Shown one piece after another: positions 34,598 to 43,369 of a stretch of 64,000 bases of DNA; position 1 is the first letter of the stretch; each line of letters opens with the position of its first letter. The stretch is taken from contig NZ_CP050975.2 of assembly GCF_012273515.2 (NCBI RefSeq), positions 1,612,001 through 1,676,000 on the forward strand, written 5' to 3'. The position numbers were made by a program, and so were the translations under genes. This stretch comes from Streptomyces sp. RPA4-2. Lineage in GTDB: Bacteria; Actinomycetota; Actinomycetes; Streptomycetales; Streptomycetaceae. The notes under the pieces are model-generated. The model did no database searches. It worked only from the letters and a program-made list of their open reading frames with translations, and was not told the DNA's origin.

Positions 34598-35870
34598 CCT
34601 GTCCCTGCGGGAACTGCTCGATCTGGACCGGCGCCACGTCTGGCATCCGTACGGGCCGATGCCGGGCCGGCAGGAACCGCTCGTCGTGGAGTCGGCGAGC
34701 GGGGTGCGGCTGCGGATGGCGGACGGCTCCGGCGATCTGGTCGACGGGATGTCGTCCTGGTGGTCGGCCATCCACGGCTACAACCACCCGGTGCTGAACG
34801 ACGCGGCGCGCGGCCAGTTGGAGCGGATGAGCCATGTGATGTTCGGCGGGCTCACGCACGAGCCCGCCGTGCGGCTGGCCAAGCGTCTGGTCGACATCAC
34901 CCCCGAGGGACTGGAGCACGTGTTCCTCGCCGACTCCGGTTCGGTCTCGGTCGAGGTCGCCGTCAAGATGTGCCTCCAGCACTGGCGTTCGCTCGGCCGC
35001 CCGGCCAAGCGGCGGCTGCTCACCTGGCGGGGTGGCTACCACGGGGACACCTGGCAGCCGATGTCGGTGTGCGACCCCGAGGGCGGGATGCACGAGCTGT
35101 GGCAGGGCGTGCTGCACCGCCAGGTGTTCGCCGACGCCCCGCCGGCCGGATACGAGGAGTCGTACGCCGCGCACCTGCGCGAGCTGATCGGGCGCCACGC
35201 AGACGAGCTGGCGGCGGTGATCGTGGAGCCGGTGGTGCAGGGAGCGGGCGGCATGCGCTTCCACTCCCCCGCGTATCTGCGGGTGCTCCGGGAGGCGTGC
35301 GACGCGCACGACGTGTTGCTGGTGTTCGACGAGATCGCGACCGGCTTCGGCCGTACGGGCACGCTCTTCGCGGCGGAACACGCGGGCGTGACGCCGGACG
35401 TGATGTGTGTGGGCAAGGCGCTGACCGGCGGTTACCTGACCATGGCGGCGACACTGTGCACGGCCCGGGTGGCCGAGGGCATCTCGCGCGGCGAGGTCCC
35501 GGTGCTCGCGCACGGCCCGACGTTCATGGGCAATCCGCTCGCCGCCGCGGTGGCCTGCGCCTCGATCGACCTGCTGCTCGGGCAGGACTGGCAGACCGAG
35601 GTCAAGCGGATCGAGGCGGGACTGCGGGAGGGGCTGGCGGAGGCCTCCTCGATGCCGGGGGTCCGGGACGTACGCGTGCTGGGCGCGATCGGTGTCGTCC
35701 AGCTCGACCACGAGGTGGACATGTCGGCGGCGACGGCCGCCGCCGTGCGCGAGGGCGTGTGGCTGCGGCCGTTCCGCGACCTCGTCTACACGATGCCGCC
35801 GTACGTCACCGGTGACGAGGACGTGACACGGATCGCCCGCGCGGTCCGCGCGGCGGCGCGGGAAGGATGA
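34590..35870 (+). CDS. bioA: Adenosylmethionine-8-amino-7-oxononanoate aminotransferase
   Basis: A class III PLP aminotransferase of 426 residues that uses S-adenosylmethionine as amino donor to make 7,8-diaminopelargonate. The PLP Lys is Lys276 in [20 protein letters not shown] near the N-terminus, [16 protein letters not shown] and [14 protein letters not shown] are BioA signatures that separate it from other class III enzymes. The ATG at 34590 lies 8 nt inside bioB. It is followed by bioD after one base. Confidence 0.96.
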   Translation: MPDLSLRELLDLDRRHVWHPYGPMPGRQEPLVVESASGVRLRMADGSGDLVDGMSSWWSAIHGYNHPVLNDAARGQLERMSHVMFGGLTHEPAVRLAKRLVDITPEGLEHVFLADSGSVSVEVAVKMCLQHWRSLGRPAKRRLLTWRGGYHGDTWQPMSVCDPEGGMHELWQGVLHRQVFADAPPAGYEESYAAHLRELIGRHADELAAVIVEPVVQGAGGMRFHSPAYLRVLREACDAHDVLLVFDEIATGFGRTGTLFAAEHAGVTPDVMCVGKALTGGYLTMAATLCTARVAEGISRGEVPVLAHGPTFMGNPLAAAVACASIDLLLGQDWQTEVKRIEAGLREGLAEASSMPGVRDVRVLGAIGVVQLDHEVDMSAATAAAVREGVWLRPFRDLVYTMPPYVTGDEDVTRIARAVRAAAREG

Positions 35871-35871
35871 C

Positions 35872-36582
35872 ATGACGATCCTGGTGATCACGGGGACGGG
35901 CACGGAGGTGGGCAAGACGGTCACGACGGCCGCCGTCGCCGCCGCCGCCGTCGCCGCCGGACGGTCCGTGGCCGTCCTCAAGCCCGCGCAGACGGGGGTG
36001 GGTCCGCACGAGTGCGGGGACGCCGACGAGGTGGCCCGGCTCGCCGGGACCGTGACCACGCTCGAACTCGGCCGTTACCCCGAGCCCCTGGCCCCCGCCA
36101 CGGCCGCGCGGCGGGCCCGGCTGGCTCCGGTGCGGCCCCGGGAGGTGGCGGAGGCGGCGGCCAAGCTGGCCACCGAGCACGACCTCGTGCTGATCGAGGG
36201 GGCGGGCGGTCTGCTCGTCCGCTTCGACGACGAGGGCGGCACGCTGGCGGACGTGGCGACGCTGCTGGACGCGCCGGTGCTGCTCGTCGTGGCGGCGGGG
36301 CTCGGCACACTCAACACGACCGAGCTGACCGCGCGTGAGATCCGGCGCCGGGGACTGGACCTGGCCGGGCTCGTCATCGGCAGCTGGCCCGACTCCGCGG
36401 ACCTGGCGTCCCGTTGCAACCTCGCGGACCTGCCGGTGGTGGCCGAAGCGCCGCTGCTGGGCGCGCTGCCCGCGGGGGCCGGCGCCCGGCCGCCCGCCGA
36501 GTTCCGCGCCGGGGCGCCGGGTTGGCTGGCACCGGCACTGGGCGGCACCTGGGACGCGGACACCTTCGCCGGGTCCTGTTGA
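35872..36582 (+). CDS. bioD: Dethiobiotin synthetase
   Basis: An ATP-dependent carboxylase (236 residues) that closes the ureido ring of dethiobiotin. The P-loop GTGTEVGKT lies at residues 8-16, the substrate motif KPAQTG near residue 40, and IEGAGGLLV in the middle is the metal and nucleotide strip. It starts one base after the bioA stop and ends the bioBAD operon. The final segment (residues about 195-236) is Ala/Pro-rich. Confidence 0.95.
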   Translation: MTILVITGTGTEVGKTVTTAAVAAAAVAAGRSVAVLKPAQTGVGPHECGDADEVARLAGTVTTLELGRYPEPLAPATAARRARLAPVRPREVAEAAAKLATEHDLVLIEGAGGLLVRFDDEGGTLADVATLLDAPVLLVVAAGLGTLNTTELTAREIRRRGLDLAGLVIGSWPDSADLASRCNLADLPVVAEAPLLGALPAGAGARPPAEFRAGAPGWLAPALGGTWDADTFAGSC

Positions 36583-36600
36583 GAGGTCGCCGAAGGGTGT

Positions 36601-36656
36601 GACGGACCTCCTCGGGGGACAATCACGGTAGGTCCCGTCCTCCTGGGAGGTCCGTC
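36601..36656 (+). promoter_or_regulatory. Inverted repeat enclosing the methyltransferase RBS
   Basis: GACGGACCTCC (36601-36611) and GGAGGTCCGTC (36646-36656) are perfect 11-bp inverted arms. The right arm contains the Shine-Dalgarno GGGAGG and ends directly at the ATG (36657). In a transcript that includes both arms, the stem would hide the ribosome-binding site. GACAAT (36618-36623) inside the loop could be a -10 for a shorter, unblocked mRNA. Translation control or an operator are both possible. Confidence 0.65.
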
Positions 36657-37355
36657 ATGGCGTTCAGGTCGGCCGACTCCGGCAAGGTGCCACGGGATCC
36701 GGTGCACCACCCGCTGTTCGCCCGCTACTACGCCCGCGTCAGCGTGGCCGCCGAGACCCGGATGGGCATGGGCGGCGTGCGCGACCGGCTGCTCTCGGGT
36801 CTCTCCGGCCGGGTCATCGAGATCGGCGCGGGCAACGGTCTGAACTTCGCGCACTATCCGGGTGCCGTCTCGGAGGTCGTCGCGATCGAACCGGAGCGGC
36901 GGCTGCGGCAGTCGGCCGTTCAGGCGGCGCTGCGCGCGGAGGTCCCGGTCGACGTGGCGCCGGGCGTGGCGGAGGCGCTGCCGGTCAAGAGCGAGGCCTT
37001 CGACGCGGCGGTGGTCTCGCTGGTGCTGTGCAGCGTGCGCGATGTGCCGCGGGCCCTGGCGGAGCTTCGGCGCGTGCTGCGGCCCGGTGGCACCCTGCGG
37101 TTCTTCGAGCACGGCACGGGTGGCGGACGCGTGATGGCGGCCGCCCAGCGCGGCCTGGACCGTACGGTGTGGCCGCGGCTCAACGGCGGCTGCCATCTGG
37201 CCCGTGACCCGGTCGCCGCGCTGCGGGCCGCCGGGTTCGAACTCGGCCCGTACCGGCGGCTGCTGATGCCCGAGAAGGGGCCGCGGCTGCCCACCTCGTA
37301 CTGTGTGCTGGGCTCCGCGCGCCGGCCCGACGTCCTGGAGACCGGGACGTCATAG
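36657..37355 (+). CDS. Class I SAM-dependent methyltransferase
   Basis: A 232-residue methyltransferase of the UbiE/Methyltransf_11 type. Motif I is VIEIGAGNGLNF (about residues 44-55), motif II the acidic VVAIEPE, and motif IV/post-I FDAAVVSLVLCSVRD; HGTGGGRVMAAAQRGLDRTVWPRLNGGCH resembles membrane-associated thiol or lipid methyltransferases (the METTL7-like group). The substrate is unknown. It follows bioD by 74 bp containing an inverted repeat over its RBS, and is likely expressed separately from the biotin genes. Confidence 0.9.
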   Translation: MAFRSADSGKVPRDPVHHPLFARYYARVSVAAETRMGMGGVRDRLLSGLSGRVIEIGAGNGLNFAHYPGAVSEVVAIEPERRLRQSAVQAALRAEVPVDVAPGVAEALPVKSEAFDAAVVSLVLCSVRDVPRALAELRRVLRPGGTLRFFEHGTGGGRVMAAAQRGLDRTVWPRLNGGCHLARDPVAALRAAGFELGPYRRLLMPEKGPRLPTSYCVLGSARRPDVLETGTS

Positions 37356-37399
37356 AGACCGGCGTGTACAGAGGCAGGCGTGTCACATCGGCCGGCACG

Positions 37400-37819
37400 T
37401 CACAGGCTCCACTGGCGCAGTTCCTGTGCGATGTCGTGCACGGTCGCCTCGCCGCCCTTCACCAGGCGGGCGAGTTCGCGCACCTGCTCGGGGGAGGTGA
37501 CGACCTTGAGGCCGCTGGCGACGAGATAGGCGTACGCGACGGCGGAGGCGAACATCGCGTTGGAGCGTTCGAGCGCCGGGACGTGCAGCAGGAGCTGGAG
37601 CAGCGCGGCGGCGCGGGCGTGCGGACTGTCGTAGACGGGAATGCCGAATATCTCCGCCTCGTGCCGGCTGACGGCGGCGACGAGGGCTCCCCAGTCGGTG
37701 ACCTGGGGGTCTCCGGGCGTCTTCTGTTCGGCGATCATGAGAAGCCAGGCAAGGTCGACTCTGAGACTGCTCAAGGGATCAACGACGACCTTCGCGGGAG
37801 CCTTGGCGGGTGCCTTCAC
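37400..37819 (-). CDS. Doc/Fic-like toxin with degenerate catalytic motif
   Basis: A 139-residue helical protein of the Doc-like type annotated as Fic-family toxin component in Streptomyces. The region LLHVPALERSNAMFASAVAYAYLVASGL aligns with the Doc helix pair, but the Doc motif HxFxDxNKR is degraded to HVPALERSN: the His remains while the acidic and basic ATP-handling residues are lost. AMPylation or phosphorylation is therefore doubtful. GTG 37819 has GAAGG five nt upstream, so the gene overlaps its antitoxin by 41 nt in another frame; TTG 37774 after the antitoxin stop is a second option. The pair is a toxin-antitoxin operon. Confidence 0.75.
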   Translation of the reverse strand: MKAPAKAPAKVVVDPLSSLRVDLAWLLMIAEQKTPGDPQVTDWGALVAAVSRHEAEIFGIPVYDSPHARAAALLQLLLHVPALERSNAMFASAVAYAYLVASGLKVVTSPEQVRELARLVKGGEATVHDIAQELRQWSL

Positions 37820-38042
37820 GGGCGCCTTCGCGGTCCGCGCCGAATTCCTCGGCGAAGACGGATTCGTACTGCTTCATGAAGTCGGAGGCGGCGTCGACGA
37901 AGGTGTGACCCACCTCCCCGGTGTCCTGTCTGACCAGCTCCTCGATGTAGCGGTTCACGCTCATGCCGCGCGCCAGGGCCCGCTCGCGGGCGGCCCGGGC
38001 CGTGCCCTCGTCCACCCGCACGTTCAGTTGGGTCTTCGCCAT
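37779..38042 (-). CDS. Ribbon-helix-helix antitoxin
   Basis: An 87-residue protein whose N-terminus is a ribbon-helix-helix DNA-binding domain (MAKTQLNVRVDEGTARAARE, then ALARGMSVNRYIEELVRQDTG). The remaining part, rich in acidic and Arg residues (DFMKQYESVFAEEFGADREGAREG), would bind and neutralise the toxin. The C-terminus is encoded by a short repeated unit that also encodes the AKAPAK start of the overlapping toxin in another frame. It is the first gene of the pair. No RBS lies before ATG 38042, and a promoter with operator directly abuts it. Confidence 0.85.
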   Translation of the reverse strand: MAKTQLNVRVDEGTARAARERALARGMSVNRYIEELVRQDTGEVGHTFVDAASDFMKQYESVFAEEFGADREGAREGTRQGSREGRR

Positions 38043-38078
38043 ACTTCGAAGCTAGCGCCGAAGTGCTAGCACCCGCAA
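38043..38078 (-). promoter_or_regulatory. Promoter and autoregulatory operator of the RHH/Doc-like pair
   Basis: On the minus strand TTGCGG (38078-38073) and TAGCTT (38054-38049) are spaced by 18 bp, and the -10 ends six nt before ATG 38042, predicting a leaderless mRNA. Over the same DNA lie two palindromic GCTAGC words (38051-38056 and 38065-38070) and the inverted repeat ACTTCG-N10-CGAAGT (38043-38064). Such repeats across -35 to -10 are typical of RHH antitoxin autorepression. Confidence 0.65.
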
Positions 38079-38190
38079 GGGCCGGAGGACGGACGGCCCA
38101 ATAATCCGGAGGGACACCCCCTGTGGGCGGGATCACATTACGCTCGGCCGGGACACGGATGCCGGGACATCGACCACCCAGGAGGCGGCC

Positions 38191-39171
38191 TTGCCCACAT
38201 CAGCTGCGGAGCACGCCGTCGGCCAAGGGGACGCCGACGGGATCGCGGCCCGCGCGCGCGGCCTGACGAAGGCGTACGGCTCGGGTGAGACGACCGTCCT
38301 CGCCCTCGACTCGGTCGACGTGGCCATCGCGCGCGGCCGCTTCACCGCGGTCATGGGCCCCTCGGGCTCCGGGAAGTCGACGCTGATGCACTGTCTGGCG
38401 GGGCTCGACACCGTTTCCGCCGGACAGGTGTGGCTCGGCGACACCGAGATCACGGGGCTCAAGGACCGCGAGCTGACCCGGTTGCGCCGGGACCGGATCG
38501 GGTTCATGTTCCAGTCGTTCAACCTGATCCCGACGCTCAGCGCGGCCGAGAACATCACGCTGCCGATGGACATCGCGGGTCAGCGGCCCGACCGGAAGTG
38601 GCTCGACCAGGTCATCGACACACTCGGGCTGCGCGACCGGCTCAAGCACCGTCCCGCACAGCTCTCCGGTGGCCAGCAGCAGCGCGTCGCCTGCGCGCGG
38701 GCGCTCGCCTCGCGCCCCGAGCTGATCTTCGCGGACGAGCCGACCGGCAATCTCGACTCCCGCGCGGGTCTGGAGGTCCTCGGCTTCCTGCGTGAGGCGG
38801 TCGACGATCTCGGCCAGACCGTCGTCATGGTCACACACGATCCCGGCGCGGCGGCCCACTCCGACCTGGTGCTCTTCCTCGCGGACGGACGGATCGTGGA
38901 CGAGATGGCGCGGCCGACGGCGGAAGCGGTGCTGGAGCGCATGAAACGCTTCGACACGGTCCGGGCGGGCTCCGCGGGCCCCGCACCCGGCGACGCGGAC
39001 GCCCACCCCCGGAAGGGGGACGCGGGGGTCGTACCTCCCCAGGCGGGCGCCGACCGCGCGGCACCCCCCAAGACGGACTCCGGGGCGGACTCCGGGACGG
39101 ACTCCGCGGCGGACTCCGGCGGGGTGACGGCCGACGGCGGCACCGGCCACGTATCCCACGACAAGGACTGA
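38191..39171 (+). CDS. MacB/LolD-type ABC transporter ATPase
   Basis: The ATP-binding subunit of a MacB/LolCDE-type transporter (326 residues). Walker A GPSGSGKST (about residues 55-63), the signature LSGGQQQR, Walker B LIFADEPTGNLD and the H-loop VTHDP are intact, and the sequence order matches the FtsE/LolD/MacB group. After about residue 255 comes a long hydrophilic tail ending in DSG-type repeats (TDSGADSGTDSAADSGG), unusual for the family. The start is TTG 38191 with GGAGG five nt upstream. The permease gene begins 7 bp after the stop. Confidence 0.92.
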   Translation: MPTSAAEHAVGQGDADGIAARARGLTKAYGSGETTVLALDSVDVAIARGRFTAVMGPSGSGKSTLMHCLAGLDTVSAGQVWLGDTEITGLKDRELTRLRRDRIGFMFQSFNLIPTLSAAENITLPMDIAGQRPDRKWLDQVIDTLGLRDRLKHRPAQLSGGQQQRVACARALASRPELIFADEPTGNLDSRAGLEVLGFLREAVDDLGQTVVMVTHDPGAAAHSDLVLFLADGRIVDEMARPTAEAVLERMKRFDTVRAGSAGPAPGDADAHPRKGDAGVVPPQAGADRAAPPKTDSGADSGTDSAADSGGVTADGGTGHVSHDKD

Positions 39172-39178
39172 GGCGGCC

Positions 39179-41746
39179 GTGCTCAAGGCGACTCTGCGCA
39201 GCTTCCTCGCCCACAAGGGGCGGCTGCTCCTCTCCGCGCTGGCCGTCGTGCTGTCCGTGGCGTTCGTCGCCGGCAGCCTGATCTTCTCGGACACGGTCAC
39301 CCGTACCTTCGACCGGCTCTTCGCCTCCACCTCGGCGGATGTGACCGTGTCGCCCAGGAACGACCTCGACTCACAGATCCCGACCGGCGCCACCCCGACC
39401 CTGCCCGCCTCGCTCGCGGACCGGCTGGCGAAGGTCGACGGCGTCGCGGCCGCCCATGTCGACGCGGCCGTCGAGAACCTCACCATCGTCGACCGCGGGA
39501 ACGAGTCGGTCGGGCCGACCTCCGGCGCACCGACCATCGCCACCAACTGGCAGCCCAGCGAACGCAGTCCGGTGAAGCTGACCTCCGGCCACGCTCCGCA
39601 CGGCGCCGACGAGGCGCTGCTCGACGCGGACACCGCCGACCGCAAGCACGTCCGCATGGGCGACACCCTGACGGTGCAGGCGCAACCCGGCACGTTCGAG
39701 GTGCGGATCGTCGGCATCGCCACCTTCACCACCACCAACCCCGGTGCCGCGCTGCTGTTCCTCGACACCCCGACCGCGCAGACCAGGCTGCTGGGCAGCA
39801 CCGCCGCCGCCACGAGCATCTCGCTGGACGCGGCGCCCGGCGTCGACGACGCCGTGCTCAAGCAGCACGTCGCGGCCGAACTCGGCACGAAGACGTACGA
39901 CTTGAAGACGGCCGACGAACAGGCCAAGGACGCCGCCGCACAACTCGGCGGCTTCCTGGACGTCATCAAGTACGTGATGCTCGGCTTCGCCGGGATCGCC
40001 GTGCTCGTCGGTGTCTTCCTCATCGTCAACACCTTCTCGATGCTCATCGCCCAACGCACGCGCGAGCTGGGCCTGTTGCGTGCGCTGGGCGCCGACCGGC
40101 GGCAGGTGCGGCGGTCCGTGCTGACCGAGGCGCTGCTGCTCGGACTGGTCGGCTCGACGCTCGGTCTGGCCGCGGGGATCGGGCTCGCCCTCGGGCTGAT
40201 CAAACTGATGACCGCGTTCGGGATGAACCTGAAGTCGACCGAGATGGTGATCGGTTGGGGGACCCCCGTCGCGTCGTACGTCGTCGGGGTGGGCGTCACC
40301 TTCGTGGCGGCGTACCTCCCCGCCCGCCGCGCGGCCGGGGTCTCCCCGATGGCGGCCCTCGCGGACGCCGAGGTCGCGGGACTGGGAAGGCCGTTGCGCG
40401 TGCGGGGGGTCGCGGGCTCGGTCGTGGGGCTGGCGGGCGTCGCCGCGCTCGGCGGGTGCGTCGCGGCGTCGAAGACCTCGACGGCCGGCTCGCTGCTGGG
40501 ACTCGGGGTCGTACTGACCCTCGTGGCGACGGTGATCGCGGGCCCGCTCCTGGTCCGACCGGTGATCAAGGTTCTGGGCGGGGCCTTCCCGGCGCTGTTC
40601 GGGTCGGTCGGCCGGATGAGCCAGCGCAACGCGCTGCGCAATCCCCGGCGCACCGGTGCCACCGCGTCCGCCCTGATGGTGGGCCTGGCCCTGGTCGGCG
40701 GGATGTCCGTGGCGAGCGCCTCCATGAGCAAGTCCTTCGACCAGCAGATCGACAAGACGCTGGGCGCCGACTTCGTCATCCAGAACAGCAACTTCGTGCC
40801 GTTCTCGCCGGAGGTCACCGACAGGGTGCGGGGCACGGACGGCGTCGCTCTCGTCGTCCGCCAGCGGTTCACCCCGGTCGCGGTGCGGCTGCCGGACGGC
40901 AAGCGGATCGAGACGACCGCCGCGGGCTACGATCCACAGCTCGACGACGTCGCCCATCTCACCTATGCCCAGGGGGACACCGCGGCGGCGCTGGGCGCGG
41001 GGCATCTCGCCATGGACGCGAAGTTCGCGCGCGAGCACGGCGTTCGGGTGGGCAGCACCGTCCCCGTCGAGTTCCCCGCCGGGCGGCACGCCGAGCTGAC
41101 GGTGGCCGCGCTCACCGACCAGGAGTCCGCCGAGGGGTTCGGCATGCAGGGCGGGCTGTACGCCGGTTTCGGCACGATCGAGAAGTACGTGCCGGGCGGA
41201 CAGGACTCCACGCTGTACGTGAACGCGGCTGCGGGCACGGGCGCCGACCGGCTGCGCCCCCTGCTGGAGAAGACGCTCGAGCCGTATCCGCAGGTACAGG
41301 TGCGCGACCAGGCCGACTACAAGAAGCTGGTCCACGACCAGATCGCGGTACTGCTCTACCTCGTGTACGCGCTGCTCGGACTCGCGATCGTCATCGCGGT
41401 GCTCGGTGTGGTCAACACCCTGGCCCTGTCGGTCGTCGAGCGCACCCGGGAGATCGGACTGCTGCGCGCCATCGGCCTCGGCCGCCGCCAGTTGCGCCGG
41501 ATGATCCGCCTGGAGTCGGTGGTGATCGCCGTGTTCGGCGCGGTCCTCGGTCTCGTGCTGGGGCTGGTCTGGGGCGTCTGTGTACAGCAGGTGCTCGCGC
41601 TCCAGGGCCTGACGGCGTTCGCCGTTCCCTGGGCCACCGTCGTCGCGGTGGTGGTGGGTTCGGCCGTCGTGGGCGTCGTCGCGGCACTGCTGCCGGCGCT
41701 GCGGGCGTCGCGCATGAACGTGCTGGCGGCGATCGCGCACGAGTGA
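39179..41746 (+). CDS. FtsX/MacB-type ABC transporter permease
   Basis: An 855-residue permease with two copies of the MacB-core plus FtsX unit: an N-terminal helix (about residues 17-37) and a large extracellular domain (40-255), three helices, a linker helix, a second extracellular domain, and three closing helices. LRALGADRRQVRRSVLTEA and LRAIGLGRRQLRRMIRLES are the coupling-helix motifs after each core. Members export lipids, peptides or cell-wall products, or transmit force to envelope hydrolases; the substrate cannot be named. GTG 39179 follows the ATPase closely, so it is an operon. Confidence 0.93.
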   Translation: MLKATLRSFLAHKGRLLLSALAVVLSVAFVAGSLIFSDTVTRTFDRLFASTSADVTVSPRNDLDSQIPTGATPTLPASLADRLAKVDGVAAAHVDAAVENLTIVDRGNESVGPTSGAPTIATNWQPSERSPVKLTSGHAPHGADEALLDADTADRKHVRMGDTLTVQAQPGTFEVRIVGIATFTTTNPGAALLFLDTPTAQTRLLGSTAAATSISLDAAPGVDDAVLKQHVAAELGTKTYDLKTADEQAKDAAAQLGGFLDVIKYVMLGFAGIAVLVGVFLIVNTFSMLIAQRTRELGLLRALGADRRQVRRSVLTEALLLGLVGSTLGLAAGIGLALGLIKLMTAFGMNLKSTEMVIGWGTPVASYVVGVGVTFVAAYLPARRAAGVSPMAALADAEVAGLGRPLRVRGVAGSVVGLAGVAALGGCVAASKTSTAGSLLGLGVVLTLVATVIAGPLLVRPVIKVLGGAFPALFGSVGRMSQRNALRNPRRTGATASALMVGLALVGGMSVASASMSKSFDQQIDKTLGADFVIQNSNFVPFSPEVTDRVRGTDGVALVVRQRFTPVAVRLPDGKRIETTAAGYDPQLDDVAHLTYAQGDTAAALGAGHLAMDAKFAREHGVRVGSTVPVEFPAGRHAELTVAALTDQESAEGFGMQGGLYAGFGTIEKYVPGGQDSTLYVNAAAGTGADRLRPLLEKTLEPYPQVQVRDQADYKKLVHDQIAVLLYLVYALLGLAIVIAVLGVVNTLALSVVERTREIGLLRAIGLGRRQLRRMIRLESVVIAVFGAVLGLVLGLVWGVCVQQVLALQGLTAFAVPWATVVAVVVGSAVVGVVAALLPALRASRMNVLAAIAHE

Positions 41747-41805
41747 GATGCGCGGTCCGCTCCGCGCCCCCTTGAGGACAAGTCGCCCGTGAGTGAGGAG
41801 AGTTC

Positions 41806-42696
41806 GTGCCGTCGTCCGCGCGCCCCTTCCGTTTCGGTGTCAACCTGCTCTCCCCCGCGCCCGCCGACGCGTGGCGCGCGAAGTGCCGCCGGGCCGAGGA
41901 ACTCGGCTACGACGTGATCCTGGTCCCCGACCATCTGGGCATGCCCGCCCCGTTCCCGTCCCTGGTGGCCGCGGCGGCGGCCACCGCACGCCCGCGCCTG
42001 GGCACCTTCGTGCTCAACTCCGGCTTCTGGAACCCCACGCTGCTGGCGCGCGAGGTGGCCGGCACGGACGCCCTCACGGGCGGCCGTCTCGAACTCGGGC
42101 TCGGTACCGGGTACATCCGGGCGGAACACGACGCGGCGGGCCTCCCCTGGGGCTCGGCGGGAGAGCGTGTCGACCGTCTCCTGCGCACGGTGGAGGAGCT
42201 CGACCGGCTCCTCGGTCCGGACGAACACCAGCCGCGGGCCGTGCAGCAGCCCCGCGTGCCTCTGCTGATCGGCGCGAACGGCGACCGGATGCTGCGGCTG
42301 GCCGCCGAGCACGCGGACATCGTCGCGTTCACCGGAGCGCGCACCACACCGGGCGGAACGCTGCAACCGCTCACCGCCGAGGAACTCGACGAACGCGTCG
42401 CCGTGTACCGGGAACACGCCGCGGGACGCGAGGCACCCGCCGAGTTCAACCTGCTGATCCAGATCGTCGCCGTCACCGACGACCCCCGCGCCGCGGTCCG
42501 GCCCTGGCTCCCCCGCCTACCGGGGCTGACCGAGGACCGGGTCCTGGAGCTGCCGATCGTCCTGGTGGGCACGTCGGGGCAGGTGGTGGAGCGGGTGCGG
42601 AGGCTGCGGGAGCGGTACGGGTTCTCCTACCTGACGGTGCTGGAGCCGAACATGGAGGTGTTCGCGCCCGTCGTGGAGGCGTTGCGCGGAACGTGA
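41806..42696 (+). CDS. LLM-class F420-dependent oxidoreductase
   Basis: A 296-residue luciferase-like TIM-barrel protein, the family that uses F420 (or FMN) in actinobacteria. FRFGVNLLSPA, GYDVILVPDHLG, RPRLGTFVLNSGFWNPTLLAREVAGTDALTGGRLELGLGTGY and the final TSGQVVERVRRLRERYGFSYLTV are hallmarks of the F420-dependent TIGR03621-type subfamily. GTG 41806 is preceded by GAGGAG. The substrate is unknown. It follows the ABC permease by 59 bp on the same strand and may be co-transcribed. Confidence 0.9.
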   Translation: MPSSARPFRFGVNLLSPAPADAWRAKCRRAEELGYDVILVPDHLGMPAPFPSLVAAAAATARPRLGTFVLNSGFWNPTLLAREVAGTDALTGGRLELGLGTGYIRAEHDAAGLPWGSAGERVDRLLRTVEELDRLLGPDEHQPRAVQQPRVPLLIGANGDRMLRLAAEHADIVAFTGARTTPGGTLQPLTAEELDERVAVYREHAAGREAPAEFNLLIQIVAVTDDPRAAVRPWLPRLPGLTEDRVLELPIVLVGTSGQVVERVRRLRERYGFSYLTVLEPNMEVFAPVVEALRGT

Positions 42697-42752
42697 CGCG
42701 GGCGATCGGCGCGCGGCCGGGGCGTGCCCGCGGCCGTGTTCCTGCGATCCGC

Positions 42753-42825
42753 CCTCAGGCGTGTCCTGTGACCTGTCCTCAGGCATGTCCCGCGACCTGT
42801 CCTCGAGGCGTGTGCAGCGACCTGC
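42753..42825. repeat. Three tandem copies of a 24-bp repeat
   Basis: Copy 1 (42753-42776) reads CCTCAGGCGTGT then CCTGTGACCTGT; copy 2 (42777-42800) differs at three positions; copy 3 (42801-42825) has one extra base and more changes. The array fills a third of the 208-bp gap between the LLM oxidoreductase and GNAT genes. No frame through it looks coding. It is a local minisatellite. Confidence 0.8.
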
Positions 42826-42904
42826 CCCCGGGGCCGTCCGGATCATGGCATCCCAGATCGTGGAATTCCGGGTCGCCCCTGGGGGCGCGTGATGGGATCG
42901 GCGC

Positions 42905-43330
42905 ATGACCGACCTGATCATCCGGCCCGCGACGCCCGAGGACCTCGACACCGTGCTGGCCTTCTGGAAGGCCGCCGCCGAGGGCACGAGCATCAGTGAC
43001 GACCGGGACGGCGTGGAGCGGCTGGTCGCCCGTGACCCCGAGGCGCTGATCCTCGCCGAGCGGGAGGGAGAACTCGTGGGGACGGTGATCGCGGGCTTCG
43101 ACGGCTGGCGCTGCCATCTGTACCGGCTGGCGGTCCATCCCGGGCGGCGGCGGCTCGGGATCGGCTCGGCGCTGCTCGCCGCGGCCGAGGAACGGTTCGT
43201 ACGGCTCGGGGGGCGGCGCGGGGACGCGATGGTGCTGCGCCGGAACGAGACCGCGCAGCATGCGTGGCGGGCGGCCGGGTACGCGCCGGAGGAGGCATGG
43301 CGACGGTGGGTGAAACCGCTCACCGGCTAG
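42905..43330 (+). CDS. GNAT-family acetyltransferase
   Basis: A 141-residue single-domain GNAT acetyltransferase (N-acetyl transfer from acetyl-CoA). Motif A is visible as LYRLAVHPGRRRLGIGSALLAAAEERF with the Q/RxxGxG/A pyrophosphate loop RRRLGIGSA; ILAEREGELVGTVIAGFDGWR precedes it, and HAWRAAGYAPEEAWRRWVKPL ends it. The substrate is unknown. ATG 42905 has no strong RBS (GATGGGATCGGCGC). Confidence 0.92.
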   Translation: MTDLIIRPATPEDLDTVLAFWKAAAEGTSISDDRDGVERLVARDPEALILAEREGELVGTVIAGFDGWRCHLYRLAVHPGRRRLGIGSALLAAAEERFVRLGGRRGDAMVLRRNETAQHAWRAAGYAPEEAWRRWVKPLTG

Positions 43331-43369
43331 GCCCCGCCCCGCCGGAGACGGCTCTTTGCCCATCCTTTA

